Positions 8,951-16,361 of a stretch of 40,322 nucleotides of DNA are shown here, in pieces (position 1 is the first letter of the stretch; each line of letters starts with the position of its first letter). Origin of the DNA: Clostridia bacterium (GTDB lineage Bacteria > Bacillota > Clostridia > Christensenellales > Aristaeellaceae). A model generated the notes under the pieces. It saw only the letters and a list, made by a program, of their open reading frames with translations. It did not search any database and was not told where the DNA came from. The DNA is taken from assembly GCA_017460395.1 (NCBI GenBank), contig JAFUBA010000240.1, positions 1 through 40,322 of the forward strand, read 5' to 3'. A program made the position numbers and the translations under genes.

Positions 8951-8976
8951 TCATGCCTGGTCAGATTCGGTATGAT
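8948..8976 (+). promoter_or_regulatory. Promoter of the AraC-family gene
   Basis: -35 TTGTCA (8948-8953), 17-base spacer, -10 TATGAT (8971-8976). Transcription should start near 8983, which argues against the in-frame ATG at 8983 as the translation start. Confidence 0.75.
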
Positions 8977-9024
8977 GAGGACATGAATCACGGCGATCCA
9001 TCGAATCAACTGGAGGAAACGGTT

Positions 9025-10059
9025 ATGTCTTTTGAGCTCGACGCGCTGGTTGAGCGCCTGCGGAAGCAGGAAGCATCGCGGTCCGGCCTGGATGTCAGTA
9101 TCATCCGAAAACGGCATGAAGAGGAAGTAAAAAAGAACGGCTATTTTCTGATGGGCTCCTTTAAGAATATGGAGATGGGCGATCGCATCTCCGTGATACT
9201 GCATATGCTGCCCCAGAACAACAATCCCAGGCATCTGCTGCACAAGCACGATTATTTTGAGCTGATGTACGTATATCGCGGTCAGTGTGAGAATCGATTG
9301 GTCAACGAAAGTATGCCACTGTCTGAAGGGGACATTCTGCTGCTGAATCCCGCCACAGCCCACTGCCCCGTGACCTGCAGCGAAGGGGACTGCCTGTTCA
9401 ATATCCTGATCAGCATCAATTATCTCAAGGATTCCATCAATGTTCTTCTTCACGACAACGCCCTGTTTTCAGATTTTTTTGTGAATTGTATCTTCCGTGC
9501 CCGCTACACGGAGGAGTATATACACTTTCACGCCGACGCAAGCGCCCGCGCTGCCATCGAAAGGCTGATTCTAGAGTACTTTGGCCGGAACCCCTGCTAC
9601 GAAACGGTCATTCAATCGCTGCTGATTGAATTGTTCGCATATCTGGTCCGCAGCTGTCCTGTATTGAATCCGCCGGAACTGCTTCCCCAGGAAAAGCTTT
9701 CCCAGAGCATCTACTTTTATATTCAGAATCATCCCAATGACGTGACGCTGCATCAATTGGCCCAGCGTTATCAATTGTCAGAAAGTCATCTTTCCCGAAT
9801 GATCAAACAGCAAATGGGAAAGAACTTCAGCGATCTCGTTCAGGAAGCAAAAATGAAAAAAGCCGGTTATTTCCTGGAAAACGAAAACTTATCTATTATG
9901 GATATCGCCTTCATGTGCGGCTTCGGTGATTTATCCTATTTCTATCGGGTTTTCCGCAGCTATTACGGCGTTCCCCCTGCTGCGTATCGAAAACAGCGGC
10001 AGGAAAAAGCGTCGCAAATCAACGCCGACACCATGGAGAAAAACCGCGGCACGGTATGA
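9025..10059 (+). CDS. AraC-family transcriptional regulator with cupin sensor domain
   Basis: 344 residues. The N-terminal part (HKHDYFELMYVYRG, then EGDILLLNP and HCP) is an AraC-type cupin sugar-sensing domain. The last ~100 residues hold two helix-turn-helix units (LHQLAQRYQLSESHLSRM and SIMDIAFMCGFGDLSYFYRV) ending in the family signature around YYGVPPAAYRK. The start at 9025 is set by GGAGG 8 bases upstream and by the promoter position; the frame is open further up. It is divergent from the GH106-like gene and probably controls that gene and itself. Confidence 0.9.
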   Translation: MSFELDALVERLRKQEASRSGLDVSIIRKRHEEEVKKNGYFLMGSFKNMEMGDRISVILHMLPQNNNPRHLLHKHDYFELMYVYRGQCENRLVNESMPLSEGDILLLNPATAHCPVTCSEGDCLFNILISINYLKDSINVLLHDNALFSDFFVNCIFRARYTEEYIHFHADASARAAIERLILEYFGRNPCYETVIQSLLIELFAYLVRSCPVLNPPELLPQEKLSQSIYFYIQNHPNDVTLHQLAQRYQLSESHLSRMIKQQMGKNFSDLVQEAKMKKAGYFLENENLSIMDIAFMCGFGDLSYFYRVFRSYYGVPPAAYRKQRQEKASQINADTMEKNRGTV

Positions 10060-10236
10060 ACGCCCAAGAGGCAGACACGCCGGACAAGCCGAAGGAAAGA
10101 GGACAGGGCTGTGCTGGCAATCGCGATCATCGGGGATGTTCCCAACGATCGCGGGGCGCCGGGAAAGCACATCCGATGATTCCAGGAGGAAGAGGCGCAG
10201 GAAATCCGGACCGACGTATATGACATTTGCCCTTTG

Positions 10237-10264
10237 AAAAGCCTTTATCCATAAGGCTTTTTTT
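10237..10264 (+). terminator. Rho-independent terminator downstream of the AraC gene
   Basis: Stem AAAAGCCTT/AAGGCTTTT with a short loop running into seven T. It is ~180 bases after the regulator's stop codon; nothing convincing lies between. Confidence 0.8.
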
Positions 10265-10317
10265 CTGCCGTTCATTGTTAGCCCCGAAAATGTGGACAGG
10301 ACGGGCCTCATCGGGGA

Positions 10318-10660
10318 GGTAAAGCATCGGGACGGGAGCAAAGGCCGAAGTGGACCCGGAAGTCCTTTGCCGCCATGATGCTTTGAGACTGTTTCGAGAT
10401 ATCGAAGTCTCAGGATCGGAAGATAACATAACGCATCTGAACCAGTATCCCGTGCTCTCGCCGGCAGAGCCCATTCCGGAGGAGGCCGGGCGGGATCTTC
10501 TTGCGACCGCGCCGGAGCCCGGAGAGATGCAGGACATACCAGACGCGCTCAGGTGGCCCATCTGGATCACGGGCCGGAAGACGGTGGTGATCATCAACGG
10601 GCAGGAACATGTGGACAGTACCCTTACCGCGGCTCTCCTCTCCGCCCTGTGATTTCCCTT
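10318..10660 (+). pseudogene. Decayed N-terminal part of an AAA-ATPase (DUF1703-type) gene
   Basis: In one frame (from ~10342) RPKWTRKSFAAMML then a stop resembles the Walker A region of this family (RPRRFGKSFAAKML). In the next frame RLFRDIEVSGSEDNITHLNQYPV resembles the following LFxGLEI...HLNxYxV segment, and TGRKTVVIINGQEH resembles the Walker B region (TGxKxVVIIDEYD) with the catalytic acids lost. The frameshift, stop codon and missing motifs show a remnant. The 100-codon open frame at 10350-10652 is part of it and is not a gene by itself. Confidence 0.6.
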
Positions 10661-10731
10661 CGCAAATGACACATTCACTCCGCAAAGCTCCGACATATGA
10701 ACACAAAAAAGTCAGCCATTCCACGTCCAGT

Positions 10732-11218
10732 CCTGTGAAACCATCACGTCCTGAAGAGTTGAACAGCTGACCCCTGTACATCACAGGTTTCGCATTTTGC
10801 TCACGCCATAGCCGGAAGTCTGCAATCCAGAAATGTCACCACGCCATCAGCATAGGACACATTGCAACTGGCGCTGAAGGGGAACTTTTGGTCAGGGGAA
10901 TCATCAAAGACAATTTCCCCACCAGTCCACGGTGTATCAGGTTCTGTATCAACACCGACAAAGCAGAAGGCATGATCATCCTCATCACCATAAGCAGAGC
11001 AGGCAGTCTTCCTGTGTTCTATTACAAAATCACGCCCAAGCTTTTCAAGACAGGCTTTTGTTCCAACTTTCTTTGCTTCTTCGTATGTAAGCATTTGTCT
11101 TACCTTCTTCCGCTCATTCACGCCTCTTTCTCCTTCATAATTTGAAGGAGAGGCAATCACACTCATCACAAGGTGATTTTATAGCATCGTGCTTCGAAAT
11201 TCCACCCTGTGAAACCAT
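10732..11218. repeat. 13-bp direct repeat flanking the small hypothetical gene
   Basis: CCTGTGAAACCAT occurs at 10732-10744 and again at 11206-11218, enclosing the 97-aa gene. An ATTCCAC stretch precedes both copies. It could mark insertion of a small cassette or a duplicated end; no transposase is present. Confidence 0.4.
10801..11094 (-). CDS. Hypothetical 97-aa protein
   Basis: Not recognised. The start at 11094 has GAAGG 8 bases upstream; the frame could also begin at 11169. The N-terminus (MLTYEEAKKVGTKACLEKLG) is helical; the rest, with three Cys, ends in a beta-rich segment (CNVSYADGVVTFLDC). It is soluble with no signal peptide. Its size and fold resemble small immunity-type or SUKH-like proteins, but no motif supports that. 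It sits alone between two decayed AAA-ATPase remnants and is flanked by a 13-bp direct repeat. Confidence 0.55.
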   Translation of the reverse strand: MLTYEEAKKVGTKACLEKLGRDFVIEHRKTACSAYGDEDDHAFCFVGVDTEPDTPWTGGEIVFDDSPDQKFPFSASCNVSYADGVVTFLDCRLPAMA

Positions 11219-11251
11219 AAAAGAAGAGGATCACCTCACCTGAGAGGCAGG

Positions 11252-11450
11252 GAGAGTGAGGGCCCGGATCCCGAACCGGGAGGTCAGAGAGCAGTTTCTC
11301 AGCTTTCTGAGCAGGAAGGGCCTCGGAGCCAGGTGGGACCACACATCTGGCGATCGGAGCGGCTCCCTTGTGCCATGGAGAAGGAAGATGCGGTGGAGAG
11401 CCACGGAGGTGTTCCGCGAGATCCTCGCGTCCCCTTTATTCACCAGCGAT
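11252..11450 (+). pseudogene. Decayed C-terminal fragment of an AAA-ATPase/PD-(D/E)XK gene
   Basis: The translation from 11256 contains ARIPNREVREQFLSFL, clearly related to ARIPNGEVRSEFHQFL of the gene at 3-716. The next family segment (GRSQKLLDDTI type) appears only in another frame, as WRSERLPCAMEKEDAVE from ~11345, so the copy is frameshifted. No start or downstream nuclease motif remains. 11450-11636 holds nothing I can identify. Confidence 0.65.
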
Positions 11451-11636
11451 GCGCCATACAGTGTGCCTGCATTGCTGGCCTCGGGCGGGATATGACCGAG
11501 AAGGAACTTCCCTCCGGGGTACGCTCTCTGAGGACCGGGGAACGGACGTGACACGCCCGGACGTCATGGACGAAGAGACGGTCACGGGCTGGAAGGCCGG
11601 GGACGTGACCTGCAGGATCTTGAGGGCACCTGCGGC

Positions 11637-11666
11637 TTGACAGGGAAAACACGGTGTCACTATACT
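11637..11666 (+). promoter_or_regulatory. Strong promoter of the nitroreductase/PrsW unit
   Basis: -35 TTGACA (11637-11642), 18-base spacer, -10 TATACT (11661-11666). Confidence 0.8.
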
Positions 11667-11699
11667 GCCATTCGCAATGATCCAATCAGGAGGTGCAGT

Positions 11700-12515
11700 A
11701 TGCCAGCATCCAGCATGGAACTCATCCGCGCAAGGAAAAGCGTCAGGACGTTTCAGCCTGTTCCCCTCCGGGAGGAAGACCTGAAGGCCCTGGAAGCGTA
11801 CACTTCGTCTCTCTCGAATCCATTCGGCGTCCCGGTCACCTTCCGGATCCTTTCTGCCAGCGAGCACGGACTCTCCAGCCCCGTCATCGTGGGGGCTGAC
11901 ACGTACGTGGCAGCCAAGGTCCAGCGGGTACCCGGGTGCGAGATGGCATATGGCTACAGCTTTGAGAAGTTCTGCCTCTACGCCCTCTCCCTCGGCATCG
12001 GCACCGTGATGCTTGCTGCCTCGCTCAGCAGAGCAGCCTTCGAAAAGGCCATGGATGTCAGGGAGGGCGAGGTGATGCCGGTGGCCAGTCCCGTGGGCTA
12101 TCCGGCACAGAAGCCGTCTATCCGGGAAGGCCTCTTACGCAAAGGCCTGAAGGCGGACGGGAGAAAACCGTTTGAGAGCCTCTTCTTTGACGGGCCCTTT
12201 GAAAGAGGCCTCACAGAAGCACGCTCCGGCATCTTCAGAGATGCCCTCGAGGCCGCCAGGTGGGCGCCATCTGCCGGCAACCAGCAGCCCTGGCGTGCGG
12301 TTCTCAGGGATGGAAAGGTCCATTTCTTTGAGGCGAAGACCATGCGGGAGAGCCCGCTCGGGGACGTGCAGAAGGTGGACGTCGGCATTGCCCTGAGCCA
12401 CTTTGACATGGTGCTGGAGGAGATGGGCATCCGGGGACAATACGTGGTCTCGGATCCCAACATGACGCTGCCGGAGCACACGGAGTACCTGGTCACGTTC
12501 GAAAAGACCGAATGA
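11700..12515 (+). CDS. Nitroreductase family protein (TM1586-type)
   Basis: 271 residues, FMN-dependent oxidoreductase fold. Marks are RARKSVRTFQPVPL near the N-terminus and the second-half motif APSAGNQQPWRAV. The two-lobed arrangement, with a central YGYSFEKFCLYALSLGIGTVML helix, fits the TM1586-like branch rather than classical 200-residue nitroreductases. The ATG at 11700 follows AGGAGGTG; the frame extends 21 codons further up but lies over the promoter. PrsW follows 31 bases later, probably on the same transcript. The substrate is unknown. Confidence 0.85.
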   Translation: MPASSMELIRARKSVRTFQPVPLREEDLKALEAYTSSLSNPFGVPVTFRILSASEHGLSSPVIVGADTYVAAKVQRVPGCEMAYGYSFEKFCLYALSLGIGTVMLAASLSRAAFEKAMDVREGEVMPVASPVGYPAQKPSIREGLLRKGLKADGRKPFESLFFDGPFERGLTEARSGIFRDALEAARWAPSAGNQQPWRAVLRDGKVHFFEAKTMRESPLGDVQKVDVGIALSHFDMVLEEMGIRGQYVVSDPNMTLPEHTEYLVTFEKTE

Positions 12516-12546
12516 CAGAATCTTCAGAATCTGAAGGGAAACGAAT

Positions 12547-13263
12547 ATGTTCTACTTTCTGCTGACTCCCTTTCTTACCTATGATTTTATCCTCCTCGCC
12601 GCTGCCCTGATCCCGGCCATCTTTCTCATGGCCAAGGTCTACCGCTCGGACCGGCTGGAGCGGGAGAGCCCCTACATGCTGGGCAACATGGTGAAGGCCG
12701 GTATCCTGTCCTCGCTCATCGCCCTTCTTCTGGAGCGGGTCTTCAGCGCGCTCCTGGACGCCACCATATCGGATCCCGGGCTCTATCAGGTGCTCCTCTA
12801 CTTCGTGGTGGTGGCCTTTTCGGAGGAGGGAGCGAAGTACTTCATGCTGAGGCGGAGCTCCTGGAACTCTTTGGAGTTTGACTGCCAGTATGACGGTGTG
12901 GTGTATGCCGTGTTCGTATCCCTCGGGTTTGCCCTGTGGGAGAACATCAGCTACGTATTGCACTACGGCTTCTCCACGGCCCTCGTGCGCGCCGTGACGG
13001 CCGTCCCTGGCCATGCCTGCTTCGGCGTCTTCATGGGCGTCTTCTACGGGATCGCGAGAAAGCACGAAAACCGCAGAAACCACACAGAGAGCAGCATCTG
13101 CCAGGTGCTGGCCGTCCTGGTGCCGGCCCTTCTCCACGGGGCGTACGACTATATTGCAAGCACGTCCACGCAGGAATGGTCCTTCATCGTCTTCATCGCG
13201 GCCCTCTTCGTGCTCTCCTATGCGCTGGTGACCCGGAGCTCCAGACAGGACCGCTACATCTGA
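12547..13263 (+). CDS. PrsW-family intramembrane metalloprotease
   Basis: 238 residues with about seven membrane helices. The PrsW/CAAX-like catalytic motifs are all visible: EEGAK (E93, E94), WEN (E132, N133) after DGVVYAVFVSLGFA, GHACFG (H156) and HGAYDY (H197). In Bacillus subtilis PrsW cuts the anti-sigma factor RsiW; no sigma/anti-sigma pair is adjacent here, so the target is unknown. It is probably cotranscribed with the nitroreductase. Confidence 0.9.
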   Translation: MFYFLLTPFLTYDFILLAAALIPAIFLMAKVYRSDRLERESPYMLGNMVKAGILSSLIALLLERVFSALLDATISDPGLYQVLLYFVVVAFSEEGAKYFMLRRSSWNSLEFDCQYDGVVYAVFVSLGFALWENISYVLHYGFSTALVRAVTAVPGHACFGVFMGVFYGIARKHENRRNHTESSICQVLAVLVPALLHGAYDYIASTSTQEWSFIVFIAALFVLSYALVTRSSRQDRYI

Positions 13264-13279
13264 GGACAGCCAGGAAAAT

Positions 13280-13308
13280 TTGCCAGAAACGGGAAATGGG
13301 GCTATGAT
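13280..13308 (+). promoter_or_regulatory. Promoter of the small flavodoxin gene
   Basis: -35 TTGCCA (13280-13285), 17-base spacer, -10 TATGAT (13303-13308). Confidence 0.7.
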
Positions 13309-13400
13309 GTACCCGTGCCCGGAATGATCTGGAAGGATCAGCGTTGGTTTTTCCGCCATTCCACCTCAAAACCCCAGCGCAACATGAAAGGAGCAAACGT

Positions 13401-13793
13401 ATGTCTGCAGCAGTCAGATTCTACTCAAGATCCGGAAATACGAAGGCCGTCGCAGAGGCCATCGCACAGGTGGCGGGCGTTCCGGCCGTATCCGTGGACG
13501 ACACACAGAGTGTCATCTCCTCTCCCGTGGATGTTCTGGTCATCGGCGGCGCCCTGTATGCCTACGGGATCGACAGCCACCTGAAGGACTACCTGAAGGG
13601 CCTGAAGAAGGAGAACGTCAGAAAGGCCGTGGTCTTCTCCACCTCCTGGATTTCAAAGCATGCCCTCGACCTGATCCGCAAAGAGCTGGAAGCAAAGGGC
13701 ATTCAGGTGGCGGGTGAGACCTTCCACGTGAAGAGCAGCCAGGCTGCAGGCAGCGCGGATGATGCAAAGACATTTGCAAAGAAGTTCCTGTAA
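13401..13793 (+). CDS. Flavodoxin family protein
   Basis: 130 residues, a short flavodoxin. The FMN phosphate loop is YSRSGNTKAVAEAIA (residues ~8-22), followed by VDVLVIGGALYAYGIDS in the second FMN-loop position. Start at 13401 with AAAGGAG upstream. It has its own promoter and a following hairpin, so it is likely a single-gene unit serving as a small electron carrier. Confidence 0.85.
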   Translation: MSAAVRFYSRSGNTKAVAEAIAQVAGVPAVSVDDTQSVISSPVDVLVIGGALYAYGIDSHLKDYLKGLKKENVRKAVVFSTSWISKHALDLIRKELEAKGIQVAGETFHVKSSQAAGSADDAKTFAKKFL

Positions 13794-13807
13794 AAAGGCG
13801 CATACAG

Positions 13808-13838
13808 AAAAGGCGGGAAGCTCCGGTTTCCCGCTTTC
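13808..13838 (+). terminator. Hairpin after the flavodoxin gene
   Basis: Stem GCGGGAA/TTTCCCGC with flanking AAA/TTT. The T run is short (CTTTC), so termination may be partial and let transcription reach lon. Confidence 0.45.
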
Positions 13839-13878
13839 AGGCATGCAGGAGAAGACACAGAAAGATTGGTGAAAGCGT

Positions 13879-16152
13879 ATGGCTCTCATCCAGGTCAGCC
13901 ACAAGTGGGTGTTCCCGAATACATATATCTCCATGACTCTTGCAGACCTCGTGCTGGCATATGACCTCGAGCCGGAGCCCGGGGAGGAGGCTCTTCTCGT
14001 CCTCCCGCGCATCCAGGTTCCGGCATCGCAGCTCTCCGAGGACACCGTCTATCCCATCGGGCTGAAGGGCAGCGTGCTGGAGGTCCAGGATGACGGCATC
14101 GTGCTGATTCAGACCCGGGACAGAGTGCGCGTGGACGAGCTTCGCGTGGACGGGGACAGGATTTCCTGCAAGACGGTCCCGATGCAGGACACAGAGAAAA
14201 TGGATGAGGAGACGAGGGAAAAAAAGAGGGACCGGCTGATGCTGGAGGTCATCCGGGCCACAGGCGGCAATGCCTTCGGGGATCTGATCGTCGACAGTTG
14301 GCTCCATCTGTATCGGGACTTCACCGGGCTTGTCTGTGCGCTTTCGGAGTTCATCCCCAGGGTACAAAACGGGAAGCTCTATGAGATCCTGCAGGAGGAC
14401 AGCGAGCCCCGGCGCGCCGAGATGCAGGAGAAGCTCATCTACGCGTATCTTAGGAAGACCGGGAAACCAAAGCCGACGGGCACGCAGGACAGTCCGGAGG
14501 CGCGGGAGGAGGCCATCCGCTACCAGACGGATGCCGTGCAGCGGGAGGCCACCAGGCTCTCCTTTGGACCCAACGCGGACCTTGATGCGATGGAACTGAA
14601 AATCAGGAACTCCGGCATGAACGATACGGCCCGGCGGGAGGCGGAGAAGATCCTCCGGCGGCTCTATCAGCAGGGGACATTCGGCGCCGAGACCGGGATG
14701 CTCTACAATTACCTGGACTTTCTGACGAATCTCAGCTGGAAGAAGGAGGATGCGAGGGAGATTGATCTGGATGCGGCCGAGCGGATCCTGGATGAAGACC
14801 ACTATGGTCTCAGAAAGGTGAAATCCCGTATCCTCCAGCAGATCGCCGTGATGAGCCTGACAAAGGCGCAGTCGGGCTCCATTCTCCTGTTTGTCGGCGC
14901 GCCCGGCACCGGGAAGACCAGCATCGGGCAGAGCATTGCGAGGGCGCTTTCCAGGCAGTATGTGCGCGTGAGCCTCGGCGGCATCCGGGACGAGGGCGAG
15001 ATCCGGGGACATCGGCGCACCTATATCGGCGCCATGCCGGGGAGAATCATGGACGCGATCTCAAAGAGCGGCGTCTCCAATCCCGTGATGGTCCTGGACG
15101 AGGTGGACAAGCTGATCTCCTCCAGCAGCGGCGATCCCGCAAGCGCCCTCCTGGAGGTCCTGGACCCCGAGCAGAACAGGACCTTCACGGACCACTACAT
15201 GAACGTGCCCTACGACCTATCCGACGTTCTCTTCATCTGCACGGCAAACAGCGTGGACACCATCCCGGAGCCGCTGCTCTCCCGCATGGAGGTCATCCAG
15301 TTTCAGGGATACACGCCCATGGAGAAGGAGCAGATCGCCATCAGGCACCTGCTCCCGAGGGCCATGGCGGCCGTCGGCATCTCCGAGGGGCAGCTGAAGG
15401 TGACGGAGGAGACGGTGCGGTCCATCATCCGGGACTACACCCGGGAGGGCGGTGTCCGGGGCCTCAAGAAGTGCATGGACACCCTCTGCAGAGCCGCGGC
15501 GGTGCAGATCGTGCGGGGGAAGGGGAAAGGTCTCGAGGTGACGCAGGAGAACCTCCGTGCATACCTGGACATGCACCCGCTGCCGCACAGATGTGTGCCG
15601 GATGCCGCCTTGCCCGGCGTCGTCACGGGTCTTGCCTGGACCAGCAGCGGCGGTGATGTGCTGAGCATCGAGACCCTGCTGACCTGCGGCAAGGGAGAAA
15701 TTCAGATTACGGGCCGGCTGGGCGACGTCATGAAGGAGTCCGTGCAGGTGGCCCTGAGCCTGGTCAAACACCTGTTTCCAGACAGAGCGGAGGTGCTGGG
15801 GGACCACGATCTTCACGTGCACGTCCCGGACGGGGCGACGCCCAAGGATGGCCCGTCGGCGGGCATCACGCTGGCGGTGGCCATTGCATCTCTGCTCATG
15901 GATCGGCCCGTGGATCCCAGGCTCGCCATGACGGGGGAGATCACGCTCCGCGGGGAGGTGGAGGCCATCGGAGGACTGCCGGAGAAGCTGATCGCCGCCC
16001 AGCGCGCAGGCGTACGACAGGTCCTGATTCCGCAGGACAATATGGAGGATCTCAGCGAGGTACCGGAGGAGACACGCACGCAGCTGACCGTCACACCGGT
16101 CAGAACCATTGCGGATGTCCTTCACATCTGCGGGATGGAAGAAGCACGATAA
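13879..16152 (+). CDS. lon: ATP-dependent protease Lon
   Basis: 757 residues, cytoplasmic protease/AAA+ machine for damaged and regulatory proteins. Order: divergent N-terminal substrate domain (~1-200), helical linker, AAA+ domain with Walker A GAPGTGKT (~340) and Walker B VMVLDEVDK, then the protease domain with the Ser-Lys dyad S660 (PKDGPSAG) and K703 (GLPEKL). The 43-residue Ser-Lys spacing equals that of E. coli Lon (679/722). The protein starts abruptly at LIQVSHKWVFPNTYISMTLADLV, so the N domain looks shortened or unusual. The SD (GGTGAAAG) is weak. A terminator hairpin follows. Confidence 0.95.
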   Translation: MALIQVSHKWVFPNTYISMTLADLVLAYDLEPEPGEEALLVLPRIQVPASQLSEDTVYPIGLKGSVLEVQDDGIVLIQTRDRVRVDELRVDGDRISCKTVPMQDTEKMDEETREKKRDRLMLEVIRATGGNAFGDLIVDSWLHLYRDFTGLVCALSEFIPRVQNGKLYEILQEDSEPRRAEMQEKLIYAYLRKTGKPKPTGTQDSPEAREEAIRYQTDAVQREATRLSFGPNADLDAMELKIRNSGMNDTARREAEKILRRLYQQGTFGAETGMLYNYLDFLTNLSWKKEDAREIDLDAAERILDEDHYGLRKVKSRILQQIAVMSLTKAQSGSILLFVGAPGTGKTSIGQSIARALSRQYVRVSLGGIRDEGEIRGHRRTYIGAMPGRIMDAISKSGVSNPVMVLDEVDKLISSSSGDPASALLEVLDPEQNRTFTDHYMNVPYDLSDVLFICTANSVDTIPEPLLSRMEVIQFQGYTPMEKEQIAIRHLLPRAMAAVGISEGQLKVTEETVRSIIRDYTREGGVRGLKKCMDTLCRAAAVQIVRGKGKGLEVTQENLRAYLDMHPLPHRCVPDAALPGVVTGLAWTSSGGDVLSIETLLTCGKGEIQITGRLGDVMKESVQVALSLVKHLFPDRAEVLGDHDLHVHVPDGATPKDGPSAGITLAVAIASLLMDRPVDPRLAMTGEITLRGEVEAIGGLPEKLIAAQRAGVRQVLIPQDNMEDLSEVPEETRTQLTVTPVRTIADVLHICGMEEAR

Positions 16153-16192
16153 GCGCGAAGCATGATGGGCACACGACAATCCAACCGAATAT

Positions 16193-16240
16193 GGCCGGCA
16201 ACCCCGAATGCGTTCAAATGATTGGGTTTGCCGGCTGTTT
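16193..16240 (+). terminator. Terminator of lon
   Basis: GCCGGCAACCC pairs with GGGTTTGCCGGC (one unpaired base), with a loop of ~17 bases, then TGTTTG. It lies 40 bases after the lon stop codon. Confidence 0.6.
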
Positions 16241-16279
16241 GAGTGCTGACAAAACTGTACACACAGCGCCATGGTTCGG

Positions 16280-16326
16280 AGAAAAAGAAAACAAACAGCG
16301 GCAGCTGCAGGGAATGCAGCTGCCGC
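16280..16326 (-). terminator. Terminator of the large surface-protein gene
   Basis: Perfect 12-bp stem (16298-16309 with 16315-16326, GCGGCAGCTGCA and complement) and a 5-base loop. On the minus strand it is followed by a T-rich stretch (complement of 16280-16297), as expected for the gene ending at 16362. Confidence 0.85.
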
Positions 16327-16361
16327 TTGATTGAATTCACTGTTTCACGGGCATGTGAAAC

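Noticed and set aside
10350-10652. 100-aa open frame as an independent gene
   Set aside because: No ribosome site, and the sequence matches a decayed AAA-ATPase; the preceding motif lies in another frame behind a stop.
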